A stretch of 64,000 bases of DNA from Pseudomonas fragi (GTDB lineage Bacteria > Pseudomonadota > Gammaproteobacteria > Pseudomonadales > Pseudomonadaceae): NCBI RefSeq assembly GCF_900105835.1, contig NZ_LT629783.1, forward strand, positions 2,659,001 to 2,723,000, in the 5' to 3' direction. Under the pieces are notes generated by a model. The model searched no databases. It saw only the letters and a list, made by a program, of their open reading frames with translations, and was not told where the DNA came from. Shown here in pieces: positions 55,935 through 64,000 of the stretch (position 1 is the first letter of the stretch; every line of letters begins with the position of its first letter). The position numbers and the translations under genes were made by a program.

Positions 55935-57847
55935 CAGCGACCGCGCAAAAAGAGTTTGTCCAAGTCGTCCAGGCCCATTTGGGTCCAGGTGGGACGACCA
56001 TGATTGCACTGACCACTGCGCTCGGTGTTTTCCATGTCACGCAACAGGCCGTTCATTTCCGGGATCGCCAAGCGGCGATTGGCCCGGATCGCCCCGTGGC
56101 AGGCCATGGTGCCGAGCAGCTCGTTGAGGTGCGCCTGAATCCGGTCACTGGTGCCGTATTCCATCAAATCAGCCAGCACGTCATGCACCAGGCGCTGCGC
56201 TTCAGCCTGCTTGAGCAAGGCCGGGATCTGGCGGATGGCCAGGGTTTCCGGACCAAGGCGTTGCAGTTCAAAGCCCAGGCGCTGGAACCATTCGGCGTGT
56301 TCTTCGGCGCAATCGGCTTCACGCTGGCTGACCGCAATCGACTCCGGCACCAACAGCGGCTGGCCGCTCAGGCCTTCGCTGGCCATGGCGATTTTCAGGC
56401 GCTCGTACATGATCCGCTCATGGGCCGCGTGCATGTCCACCAGCACCAGCCCCTGGGCGTTTTCCGCGAGGATATAAATGCCCTTGAGTTGCGCCAGGGC
56501 GAAGCCCAACGGCGGGATATCACCCTGCCCGTCCGGCAACGGTGCAGCGTTGGCTTCGGGCAACGGAGCAAAAAATTCACGATAGGCGTTGCGCGCTTCT
56601 TCGGCGGGCACTGCCGGTGCGGAAGACTGCGGGCGGTATTGATACTGATAGCCTGCACCAGCGCCCGAACCGGCCACATGAGGCGTCGGCGCAGATTGCG
56701 GTTGCTCCAGCACATTGGCCGCCAGACGCATTTCACCCTGCGGGCCGAATTCACCGGCATCCAGCCCCGTCGGGCGCTCGGCCCCGGGTACCGGCGCAGG
56801 GGCGGCCAGTTGATCTTCCGGGCGAACGTCACCCAGGGCACGGTGCAAGGTGCCATAGAGGAAGTCATGCACCATGCGCCCGTCACGGAAGCGCACTTCG
56901 TGTTTGGTCGGGTGCACGTTGACGTCGACCACCGAGGGGTCCACTTCAAAAAACAGCACAAAGGTCGGATGCCGGCCATTGAACAGCACATCGCGATAGG
57001 CTTGGCGCACCGCATGAGCCACCAGTTTGTCGCGTACTGCGCGGCCATTTACATAGAAGTACTGCAGGTCAGCCTGGCTGCGCGAGAAGGTCGGCAACCC
57101 GACCCAGCCCCAAAGGTGCAAGCCATTACGCTCGACCTCGATGGGCATTGCCTGTTCCAGGAACGCCGAACCGCACACCGCCGCCACACGCCGGGCCCGG
57201 GCAGTGTCGTCGCGGGCTTCGTGCAGATTGAGAATGGATTTGCCGTTGTGGCGCAGATTGAACGCTACATCAAAGCGAGCCAGCGCCAGGCGCTTGATCA
57301 CTTCCTGCAGGTGATCGAACTCGGTTTTTTCGGTCTTGAGAAACTTGCGCCGCGCCGGGGTGTTGAAAAACAGGTCGCGCACTTCAACCGAGGTACCCAC
57401 CGGGTGGGCCGCCGGTTGCACCCGCGGGGCCATGTCGCGGCCTTCGGTTTCAACCTGCCAGGCCTGGTCGGCGCCACGGGTGCGCGACGTCAGGGTCAGG
57501 CGGGCCACGGAGCTGATGGAAGCCAGTGCCTCACCGCGAAAGCCCAGGCTCATCACCCGCTCAAGGTCTTCAAGGTCACGAATCTTGCTGGTGGCGTGAC
57601 GCGCCAGGGCCAGCGGCAAGTCGTCGCTGGAAATCCCGCTGCCGTCGTCGCGCACCCGCAGCAGCTTGATCCCGGCCTGCTCTACGTCCACATCAATGCG
57701 CTTGGCACCCGAGTCGAGGCTGTTTTCCAGCAGTTCCTTGATCACCGACGCCGGGCGCTCAACCACCTCACCTGCCGCAATCTGGTTGGCCAGGCGCGGG
57801 CTGAGCAGTTCGATCCGCGCACTGCTACTCAATACATCGTCACTCAT
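55934..57847 (-). CDS. mutL: DNA mismatch repair protein MutL
   Basis: A 637-residue mismatch repair protein. The N-terminal GHKL ATPase has [29 protein letters not shown] and [11 protein letters not shown]; a Pro/Ala-rich linker lies at about residues 340-430; the C-terminal dimerisation domain is at about 440-637. It couples MutS recognition to strand cutting. It overlaps amiB by one base upstream (TAATG) and miaA by one base downstream. Confidence 0.97.
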   Translation of the reverse strand: MSDDVLSSSARIELLSPRLANQIAAGEVVERPASVIKELLENSLDSGAKRIDVDVEQAGIKLLRVRDDGSGISSDDLPLALARHATSKIRDLEDLERVMSLGFRGEALASISSVARLTLTSRTRGADQAWQVETEGRDMAPRVQPAAHPVGTSVEVRDLFFNTPARRKFLKTEKTEFDHLQEVIKRLALARFDVAFNLRHNGKSILNLHEARDDTARARRVAAVCGSAFLEQAMPIEVERNGLHLWGWVGLPTFSRSQADLQYFYVNGRAVRDKLVAHAVRQAYRDVLFNGRHPTFVLFFEVDPSVVDVNVHPTKHEVRFRDGRMVHDFLYGTLHRALGDVRPEDQLAAPAPVPGAERPTGLDAGEFGPQGEMRLAANVLEQPQSAPTPHVAGSGAGAGYQYQYRPQSSAPAVPAEEARNAYREFFAPLPEANAAPLPDGQGDIPPLGFALAQLKGIYILAENAQGLVLVDMHAAHERIMYERLKIAMASEGLSGQPLLVPESIAVSQREADCAEEHAEWFQRLGFELQRLGPETLAIRQIPALLKQAEAQRLVHDVLADLMEYGTSDRIQAHLNELLGTMACHGAIRANRRLAIPEMNGLLRDMENTERSGQCNHGRPTWTQMGLDDLDKLFLRGR

Positions 57848-59268
57848 TATTGAGCCGCCAGGGCAGTAGCCGGGATATTCAGGTTTTGCCCGATTTTCAG
57901 CTCATCGCTTTTCAGGCTGTTGTTCGCCCGCAGCGCCGCCACGCCCACTTGATAGCGCACGGCAATCATCGCCAGGGTTTCGCCGGGGCGAACCGTGTGC
58001 TCACGGGCGCCCTGGGCAATCTTGCCGGTGTCACGCAACCAGGCGATATAAGTGCCCGGCGGTGGATTTTGCTGGAAGAACTGACGCACGCCGCTGCTGA
58101 TCGAGCGGGCCAGCGCTTGCTGGTGGCTGCTCGAGGCCAGTTTGGACGCTTCGTTGGAGTTCGAGATAAACCCGGTTTCGACGAGGATCGACGGAATATC
58201 TGGCGACTTGAGCACCATAAACCCGGCCTGCTCCACACGTTGCTTGTGCAGCGGGGTGACCCGGCCGATGTTGCTCAGTACTTTTTGCCCGACATTGAGG
58301 CTGGAAGTCAGCGACGCGGTCATCGACAGGTCGAGCAACACGCCCGCCAGCATGCGGTCCTTGTCATCGAGGCTGACGTTGCCGGCACCACCGATCAGGT
58401 CGGAACGGTTTTCACTGTCGGCCAGCCAGCGCGCCGTCTCGGACGTCGCACCGCGCTCGGACAGGGCAAACACCGAGGCACCGAAGGCAGCCTTGGACGG
58501 TGCCGCGTCAGCGTGGATCGATACAAACAGGTCGGCGCCCTTCTTGCGGGCGATTTCGGTACGGCCACGCAGCGGGATAAAGTAGTCGCCGGTACGCGTC
58601 AGCTCGGCCCTGAAGCCTTTCATGCCGTTGATCTGGCGTTGCAGTTCCTTGGCAATGGCCAATACCACGTCTTTTTCACGCTGGCCTGCAGAGCCTGAAG
58701 CACCCGGGTCTTCACCGCCGTGGCCGGCATCGATTACCACCACCACGCTGCGCTTGCCACTCGGGATCGGTGGCAGTTTCACGTCAGGCTGGGCAGGTGT
58801 CACCGGCACCACTGGCACCGTTGCCACATTGGTGGCCGGCAGGCTTGGCGCCAGATCGGCGCCCTGGTCATAGAGGTCGACCACCAGGCGGTTGCCGTAC
58901 TGGGCATTGGGCGCCAGCACGAAGCTTTTCGGGGTGACGGCCTTTTTCAGGTCGATCACCACGCGCAAGTCTGTGGGGGTACGCTGCGCCGAGCGCATGC
59001 TGGTGATTGGCGTATTGGCCGTTTGCACATTCAGCGGCCCGCCAAGGGTCGCGCCATTGATATCAATCACCAGCCGGTCAGGTGCGGTCAGCGTAAACAC
59101 GCTGTGCTGCACCGGGCCGGTGAGGTCAAACACCAGCCGTGTGTTGTCCGGCGCCCGCCACAGACGCACGCTCTTGACCTGGGTTGCGGCCACAGCATTG
59201 ATAGCCATGACACTGAGCAACACACCCACCACACTTACTAACGCGCGAAAGCGCATACCAAACCCCAT
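57847..59268 (-). CDS. amiB: N-acetylmuramoyl-L-alanine amidase AmiB
   Basis: A 473-residue periplasmic amidase that splits septal peptidoglycan in cell division. After a signal peptide come an AMIN domain (about 30-130, [20 protein letters not shown]), the zinc amidase_3 domain (about 190-405, [20 protein letters not shown]), and a C-terminal LysM domain ([20 protein letters not shown]). The start is uncertain: ATG at 59271, 59268 or 59256 are all possible near the tsaE stop; I used 59268. LysM fused to AmiB is common in pseudomonads. Confidence 0.93.
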   Translation of the reverse strand: MGFGMRFRALVSVVGVLLSVMAINAVAATQVKSVRLWRAPDNTRLVFDLTGPVQHSVFTLTAPDRLVIDINGATLGGPLNVQTANTPITSMRSAQRTPTDLRVVIDLKKAVTPKSFVLAPNAQYGNRLVVDLYDQGADLAPSLPATNVATVPVVPVTPAQPDVKLPPIPSGKRSVVVVIDAGHGGEDPGASGSAGQREKDVVLAIAKELQRQINGMKGFRAELTRTGDYFIPLRGRTEIARKKGADLFVSIHADAAPSKAAFGASVFALSERGATSETARWLADSENRSDLIGGAGNVSLDDKDRMLAGVLLDLSMTASLTSSLNVGQKVLSNIGRVTPLHKQRVEQAGFMVLKSPDIPSILVETGFISNSNEASKLASSSHQQALARSISSGVRQFFQQNPPPGTYIAWLRDTGKIAQGAREHTVRPGETLAMIAVRYQVGVAALRANNSLKSDELKIGQNLNIPATALAAQ

Positions 59269-59270
59269 CA

Positions 59271-59741
59271 TTATTTGTATTCCGGCGCCAATGCGGCACA
59301 CCAAGACTCGCCACGAGAACCTTGGGGCGTCAGCGTCAGCAAACGCCCGGTGTTATGCGGCCTAATGGTAATGGTCAGGTCAGGCTTTGGCAAAAAGCCT
59401 GCACCTTTATCGGGCCACTCGATCAAGCATAGGGCGTCTTCGTCGAAATAATCGCGAATCCCCATATATTCCAGCTCTTCGGGGTCAACCAGCCGGTACA
59501 GGTCAAAGTGAAAGGCCCGAATATCGCCAATCTCGTAGGGTTCAACCAATGTGAAGGTCGGGCTTTTCACCGAGCCTGTATGGCCAAGGCCGCGAATCAG
59601 GCCGCGTGACAGGGTGGTTTTACCCATGCCCAGGTCGCCGTCCAGAAAGATCAGGCCGTGGCCTTGGGTGACAGTGGCCAGACGTGCGCCAAATGCGGTC
59701 ATGGCCTCTTCGTCGGCCAGTTGCAGTGTTATTTCGTGCAC
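59271..59741 (-). CDS. tsaE: tRNA threonylcarbamoyladenosine biosynthesis ATPase TsaE
   Basis: A 156-residue ATPase that works with TsaB, TsaC and TsaD to make t6A37 in tRNA. The Walker A motif GDLGMGKTTLSRGLIRG is at about residue 35, and the TsaE segments KSPTFTLVEPYE and FHFDLYRL follow. The start is GTG at 59741, overlapping the nnrD end by 13 bp. Confidence 0.95.
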   Translation of the reverse strand: MHEITLQLADEEAMTAFGARLATVTQGHGLIFLDGDLGMGKTTLSRGLIRGLGHTGSVKSPTFTLVEPYEIGDIRAFHFDLYRLVDPEELEYMGIRDYFDEDALCLIEWPDKGAGFLPKPDLTITIRPHNTGRLLTLTPQGSRGESWCAALAPEYK

Positions 59742-60589
59742 GGTGCGTGTTCCTCCAACAACTGACGAATGGCTGGAATCAAATCACTGGCCGCCAGCCC
59801 ACGGCCCAATTGTCCTTGTTGTTCGCCGGCGCGGGCATGCAGCCACACCGCCAGGCACGCCGCATCAAAAGCGCTCATGCCCTGAGCCAGCAGCGCGCCA
59901 ATCACGCCTGCCAGCACATCCCCCAGACCGGCCGTGGCCATTGCCGGGTGACCGTGATTGCAGATGGCCAACTTGCCATCCAGCCCTGCGATCAGCGTAC
60001 CCGCCCCTTTAAGGACGCACACCACTGAGTATTTTTTAACCAACGCCCTGGCCGCAGCCGGGCGATCGGCCTGCACTTGCGCAGTCGTAATACCCAATAA
60101 CCGCGCAGCTTCCCCCGGATGCGGGGTGATCACCGAGCCTGTCGCCAGCGCGATGACTGCGTTGGACAACAGATTAAGCGCATCGGCGTCCCACACCTGC
60201 GGGATTTTTGCCTGGGCCGCCGCCGACAACAGGCTGCGCCCCCAGGGGGCCTGCCCCAAACCCGGCCCGACCACCACCACCGAAGCCTGCGCCAGCACGC
60301 CCATCAACTGATTGGCCGACGACACGCCGAGGGTCATCACCTCGGGCACACGTACCAGGGCGGCGGGCACATGCTCGGGGCGCGTGGCCAGTGAAACCAG
60401 GCCCGCGCCGCAGCGCAGTGCCGCCTGAGCGCTCAGGGTAATCGAGCCGCCAAAACCGCGGTCGCCACCCACCAGCAGCACATGGCCGAACTGGCCTTTA
60501 TGGGCGGCCGGGTCACGCGCGGGCAGTCGCGCCAGGTGGTCTGCGCGAAGGGCCTGGGGTTCGGTTAACAGGTGTTTGGTCTGCGGCAT
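59729..60589 (-). CDS. nnrD: ADP-dependent NAD(P)H-hydrate dehydratase, single domain
   Basis: A 286-residue ribokinase-fold enzyme that repairs damaged NAD(P)H hydrates with ADP. Visible are GHVLLVGGDRGFGGSITLSA (about 35), the DADALNLL segment, and the catalytic region GNHGHPAMATAGLGDVLAGV (written here as HPAMATAGLGDVLAGVIGAL). In E. coli the equivalent gene also encodes an epimerase domain (NnrE) at its N-terminus; that domain is missing here, and the 62 bp to the divergent queG start leave no room for it. Confidence 0.9.
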   Translation of the reverse strand: MPQTKHLLTEPQALRADHLARLPARDPAAHKGQFGHVLLVGGDRGFGGSITLSAQAALRCGAGLVSLATRPEHVPAALVRVPEVMTLGVSSANQLMGVLAQASVVVVGPGLGQAPWGRSLLSAAAQAKIPQVWDADALNLLSNAVIALATGSVITPHPGEAARLLGITTAQVQADRPAAARALVKKYSVVCVLKGAGTLIAGLDGKLAICNHGHPAMATAGLGDVLAGVIGALLAQGMSAFDAACLAVWLHARAGEQQGQLGRGLAASDLIPAIRQLLEEHAPCTK

Positions 60590-60651
60590 GCGTCTTGGGC
60601 TCCGATGTCTGGCAGAATTATACGCATCTCAGCTCCGGTTTCTCTTGTCCC

Positions 60652-61734
60652 ATGCCTGCTATTACTGCCGACCTCCCCGCTCTCGCCCAGTCCATCAAGG
60701 AATGGGGCCGCGAGCTGGGCTTTCAACAAGTCGCCATCGCCGGCCTTGACCTGGGAGAACACGAACACCATCTGCAACGCTGGCTCGATGCTGGCTATCA
60801 CGGCGACATGGACTACATGGCTGCCCACGGCAGCAAACGCTCGCACCCCGACGAACTGGTGCCCGGCACCTTGCGCGTGGTTTCGCTGCGCATGGACTAC
60901 CTGCCCGGCGACACCCATATGGCGCAATTGCTGGCCCAACCGGAAAAAGCCTATGTATCGCGCTACGCCCTGGGCCGTGATTACCACAAGCTGATCCGCA
61001 AGCGCGTGCAGCAACTGGCCGACCGCATTCAGGCGGATATCGGCCCGTTTGGCTTCCGCGCCTTTGTCGACAGCGCCCCGGTACTGGAAAAGGCCATCGC
61101 CCAGCAGGCCGGCCTGGGCTGGATCGGCAAAAACACCCTGGTGCTCAATCGCAAGGCGGGCAGCTACTTTTTCCTGAGCGAGCTGTTTGTCGACTTGCCG
61201 CTACCGGTCGACGCCCCCCACGAGACCGAACACTGCGGGCGCTGCACTGCCTGCCTGGACATCTGCCCCACCAATGCTTTTGTCGGGCCTTATGTGCTGG
61301 ATGCGCGCAAATGCATCTCGTACCTGACCATCGAATTGAAAACCGCGATCCCTGAAGAACTGCGCTCAATGATCGGCAACCGGGTGTTCGGCTGCGATGA
61401 CTGCCAGATCGTCTGCCCGTGGAACCGCTTTGCCCGCACCACCGGCGAAGGTGACTTCAAGCCACGGCATAACCTGGACAACGCCGGGCTGGCCGAGCTG
61501 TTTATGTGGGATGAAGACAAGTTTTTGAGCAGCACCGAAGGTTCGCCGCTGCGCCGGGCGGGGTATGAGCGCTGGTTGCGCAATTTGGCCGTGGGCCTGG
61601 GCAATGCGCCGTCGACGATCCCGGTGCTCGAAGCCCTGAATGCGCGGCGCGATTACCCGTCTGAACTGGTACGCGAGCATGTGGAGTGGGCGCTCAGGCA
61701 GCATGCAAACCGTTTGCCCTCATCCCAGAGCTGA
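60652..61734 (+). CDS. queG: Epoxyqueuosine reductase
   Basis: A 360-residue cobalamin- and Fe-S-dependent enzyme for the last step of queuosine synthesis. Two Fe-S clusters are seen in CGRCTACLDICP (about residue 197) with CGDDCQIVCPW-type ligands (GCDDCQIVCPWNRF, about residue 246). The ATG at 60652 starts MPAITADLPALAQSI; the frame from 60595 adds 19 residues without support. It is divergent from nnrD, with 62 bp between starts. A second-family repeat begins at its stop codon. Confidence 0.95.
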   Translation: MPAITADLPALAQSIKEWGRELGFQQVAIAGLDLGEHEHHLQRWLDAGYHGDMDYMAAHGSKRSHPDELVPGTLRVVSLRMDYLPGDTHMAQLLAQPEKAYVSRYALGRDYHKLIRKRVQQLADRIQADIGPFGFRAFVDSAPVLEKAIAQQAGLGWIGKNTLVLNRKAGSYFFLSELFVDLPLPVDAPHETEHCGRCTACLDICPTNAFVGPYVLDARKCISYLTIELKTAIPEELRSMIGNRVFGCDDCQIVCPWNRFARTTGEGDFKPRHNLDNAGLAELFMWDEDKFLSSTEGSPLRRAGYERWLRNLAVGLGNAPSTIPVLEALNARRDYPSELVREHVEWALRQHANRLPSSQS

Positions 61735-61805
61735 TTTGTGGCGTTACACATATCTGCTTTCGCCTTTAGTCCCCTCTCCCTCCGGGAGAGGGTTAGGGTG
61801 AGGGG
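61732..61805. repeat. Second repeat family, copy 2
   Basis: A 74 bp unit starting at the queG stop codon: TGATTTGTGGCGTTACAC, a spacer, TTTAGTCCCCTCTCCCTCCG, then GGGAGAGGGTTAGGGTGAGG. It is about 85 percent identical by eye to the 3' two-thirds of the copy at 19545-19657. Confidence 0.8.
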
Positions 61806-61817
61806 CTTCGGGGGCTG

Positions 61818-62429
61818 TCAGTGTTCGTCGTTATAAACGAACTTGGGCATTTCCCAGTTAAAGCGTATCGCCAGCAAGCGCAGCAGCAACCCGCCGAACA
61901 AGGTGACGAAAATCGCCTGTTCGTTGGGCATCTCCATATAAGTACACAGCAAGAAACACCACGCCGCAGCAAACGACACGCTGGCATACAGCTCGCGACG
62001 GAAGATCAGCGGGATGTCGTTGCAGAAGATGTCGCGCAGGATGCCGCCAAACACCCCGGTAATCACCCCGCTCACCGAAGCCACCAGCATGCCCTGGCCC
62101 ATTTCCAGGGCGGTCATGCAACCGATCAGGGTAAATGCCACCAGCCCCAGGGCATCGAGCACCAGAAACAGCGAGCGCAGGTGGCGCATCAAGGGCGCGA
62201 TAAAGATCGTCACCAGCGCGGCAAACGTGGTCAGCACCAGGTATTCCGGGTGCTTGACCCAGGTCAGCGGGTAATGCCCCAGCAGCACGTCGCGCACTGA
62301 GCCACCGCCCAGGGCAGTGACGCAGGCGATCAGCACCACCCCGAACCAGTCCATGCCCCGACGCCCGGCAGACAGCGCGCCGGTCATGGCTTCGGCAGTA
62401 ATGGCAACTAAGTAAAGCATCAGCAACAT
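61818..62429 (-). CDS. Trimeric intracellular cation (TRIC) channel family protein
   Basis: A 203-residue inner-membrane protein with seven hydrophobic segments, formerly UPF0126 (YicG-like). Two internal repeats of about 80 residues each carry a GGxxRD motif: TALGGGSVRDVLLG and GVFGGILRDIFCND. Bacterial TRIC homologues form trimeric cation channels in crystal structures; the in vivo role is not known. It is a single gene, 80 bp from a REPIN. Confidence 0.88.
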   Translation of the reverse strand: MLLMLYLVAITAEAMTGALSAGRRGMDWFGVVLIACVTALGGGSVRDVLLGHYPLTWVKHPEYLVLTTFAALVTIFIAPLMRHLRSLFLVLDALGLVAFTLIGCMTALEMGQGMLVASVSGVITGVFGGILRDIFCNDIPLIFRRELYASVSFAAAWCFLLCTYMEMPNEQAIFVTLFGGLLLRLLAIRFNWEMPKFVYNDEH

Positions 62430-62509
62430 GGCAGCGATCCTTGCAAGAAGGCGCGCAGTCTACTCTCAGTTGGCATTGGCACCAAAAGGGGGCGGCAAAT
62501 ACAGCTCTT

Positions 62510-62596
62510 TGTGGGAGCGGGCTTGCTCGCGATGGCTTCGCTGCGGTTGGGCAGATGTACCGAGTCGTTTGCATCGCGAGCAAGCCCGCTCCTACA
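62510..62596. repeat. REPIN 15
   Basis: 87 bp element ending 17 bp from the orn stop. The right arm ends CTCCTACA rather than CTCCCACA, a point change. Confidence 0.92.
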
Positions 62597-62613
62597 GGGG
62601 AATCAAGGGCAGC

Positions 62614-63156
62614 TTAGAATTTGATGAAATGCTTGCGATAGTGCTGCAGCTCGGCAATCGACTCGCGAATGTCGTCCAGTGCCAGGTGCGTGCCCTTTTT
62701 CACCAGGCTGTCGCGTACTTCAGGGGCCCAGCGTGCTACCAGCTCCTTGAGTGTCGACACATCCAGGTTGCGGTAATGGAAGTAGCTTTCCAGGGCCTTC
62801 ATGTGGGTGTACAGGAAACGACGATCCTGGCAGATGCTGTTGCCGCAGATCGGCGATTTGCCTTTGGGCACCCACTGCTCCAGAAACGCGAGGGTCTGCG
62901 CTTCGGCTTCGGCCATCGTGGTGGTGCTGTCCTTGACCCGCTGGGTCAGGCCGCTGCCGCCGTGGGTGCGGGTGTTCCACTCGTCCATGCGCGCCAGCAC
63001 GGCATCGCTGTGGTGGATGGCGATCACCGGGCCTTCAGCCAGGGTGTTGAGGTTGCTGTCGGTGACGATGGTGGCCATTTCGATAATGACGTCGTTGTCA
63101 GGGTCCAGACCGGTCATTTCCAGGTCGATCCAGATCAGGTTCTGCGCGTTTTGCAT
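62614..63156 (-). CDS. orn: Oligoribonuclease
   Basis: A 180-residue DEDD-type 3'-5' exonuclease that degrades short RNA, including pGpG from c-di-GMP turnover. Motifs are [19 protein letters not shown] (about residue 8), [13 protein letters not shown] (about 103) and [14 protein letters not shown] (about 158). It is divergent from rsgA, the usual arrangement. Confidence 0.97.
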   Translation of the reverse strand: MQNAQNLIWIDLEMTGLDPDNDVIIEMATIVTDSNLNTLAEGPVIAIHHSDAVLARMDEWNTRTHGGSGLTQRVKDSTTTMAEAEAQTLAFLEQWVPKGKSPICGNSICQDRRFLYTHMKALESYFHYRNLDVSTLKELVARWAPEVRDSLVKKGTHLALDDIRESIAELQHYRKHFIKF

Positions 63157-63262
63157 AATGGCCTCCAGTGCTTAGGTGCGCAGTTTAGCTTAGGCACGCA
63201 GCCCTCGTGCTAAACTCCCCGGCGTTTTACCCTTCTTATCGTTTTATCAACACGGAACACCC

Positions 63263-64000
63263 ATGGCCAAACGCCAGCTCAACCGTCGTCAGAATTGGCG
63301 CATCGAAAAGATCCAGGGCGAGCGCGCTGCCCGCGCCGCCAAACGCGAATCCAGTGCCGTCGAAGCGCTTGAAGGCGGCGATTTAGGCCCCGAGCAACTC
63401 GGCCTGGTGATCGCGCACTTTGGTGTGCAGGTCGAAGTCGAAGCCCAGGAAGGTGAGCTCAAAGGCCAGATGTTCCGTTGCCACCTGCGCGCCAACCTGC
63501 CCGCGCTGGTAACCGGTGACACCGTGGTGTGGCGTGCCGGCAACCAGGGCATCGGCGTGATCGTCGCCCAGTTGCCGCGCAAGACCGAGCTGTGCCGCCC
63601 CGACAGCCGTGGCCAGCTCAAGCCGGTTGCGGCCAACGTCGACATGATCGTGATTGTGTTCGCGCCCATGCCCGAGCCGCACGCCAACCTGATCGACCGT
63701 TATCTGGTGGCCGCCGAGCATGCCGGGATTCGCCCGCTGCTGCTGCTCAACAAGGCTGACCTGATCGACGAGCAAAACGCACCGGCGCTGAATGCGTTGC
63801 TGGGGGTTTATCGTCAACTGGGTTATCCGGTGCTGGAAGTGTCGGCGCATCACGGCGATGGCATGCAGCAGTTGCAGGCGCAACTGGACAGCCATATCAG
63901 TGTGTTTGTGGGTCAGTCGGGCGTGGGCAAGTCGTCCCTGGTCAACAGCCTGCTGCCTGAGGTCAACCTGCGGGTCGGGCCGCTGTCCGAGATTTCCGGC
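63263..64000 (+). CDS. rsgA: Ribosome biogenesis GTPase RsgA, partial
   Basis: 246 codons are visible before the window ends, with the C-terminal zinc finger outside. The protein has a basic N-terminus ([20 protein letters not shown]), an OB-fold (about residues 40-105), and a circularly permuted GTPase whose G4 motif NKADL (about 172) comes before the G1 [10 protein letters not shown] (about 216). It acts late in 30S subunit assembly. The gene is divergent from orn with 106 bp between the starts. Confidence 0.95.
   Translation, partial: MAKRQLNRRQNWRIEKIQGERAARAAKRESSAVEALEGGDLGPEQLGLVIAHFGVQVEVEAQEGELKGQMFRCHLRANLPALVTGDTVVWRAGNQGIGVIVAQLPRKTELCRPDSRGQLKPVAANVDMIVIVFAPMPEPHANLIDRYLVAAEHAGIRPLLLLNKADLIDEQNAPALNALLGVYRQLGYPVLEVSAHHGDGMQQLQAQLDSHISVFVGQSGVGKSSLVNSLLPEVNLRVGPLSEISG

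Noticed and set aside
55979..57853. A 624-codon open frame opposite mutL
   Set aside because: A shadow of the complete mutL gene.

Overview
The window is a 64 kb stretch of Pseudomonas chromosome. The evidence is GC-rich coding sequence, a gene order familiar from P. aeruginosa and P. putida (rsgA/orn, queG-nnrD-tsaE-amiB-mutL-miaA-hfq-hflXKC-hisZ-purA, rnr-rlmB, rpsF-rpsR-rplI-dnaB, azurin, nadE-pncB, livKHMGF, desT-ureEFG), a Pseudomonas-type azurin, and 15 copies of an 86-87 bp REP doublet (REPIN) of the kind found in the P. fluorescens group. I saw no insertion sequence, prophage or CRISPR array.

Layout. 1-6 kb: a partial AI-2E-type permease, a PsiF-repeat protein, an AraC regulator divergent from an EamA transporter, an AsmA-like protein and a small secreted repeat protein. 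6-11 kb: desT, urease accessory genes ureEFG, an AGE-family sugar isomerase and a CDF transporter. 11-18 kb: a YdfG-like dehydrogenase, an 0.7 kb gene-free block with DnaA-box-like sites, then livFGMHK. 18-26 kb: lysine catabolism (amaA, amaB, a divergent LysR gene), NAD salvage (pncB-nadE), a compact DUF1338 (HglS-like) enzyme and azurin. 26-37 kb: a small charged protein, YgiQ radical SAM protein, dnaB, the S6-S18-DUF2232-L9 operon, rlmB and rnr. 37-46 kb: two tandem tRNA-Leu(CAG) genes, then a metal-uptake block made of an ECF sigma factor, a FecR anti-sigma factor, an STN-domain TonB receptor and a di-heme cytochrome c peroxidase, followed by the ferric-iron ABC genes hitAB. 46-64 kb: a chemoreceptor and the purA-to-nnrD series, then divergent queG, a TRIC-family channel, orn and the start of rsgA.

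How genes fit together. AmaA and AmaB should take L-pipecolate to L-2-aminoadipate. After transamination, the HglS-like enzyme would turn 2-oxoadipate into D-2-hydroxyglutarate, so most of one lysine branch lies here in two patches on either side of pncB-nadE. UreE, UreF and UreG load nickel into a urease encoded elsewhere. The sigma/anti-sigma/receptor/peroxidase unit looks like a cell-surface signalling operon: a candidate Fur site lies before the sigma gene, a FecI-like promoter lies before the receptor gene, and the genes are translationally coupled. Its composition resembles the regulator-receptor-peroxidase part of methanobactin loci, but no methanobactin biosynthesis gene is present and its ligand is unknown. 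It is the best candidate here for an undescribed system. The other striking pattern is that all 15 REPINs begin or end 2-22 bp downstream of a stop codon.
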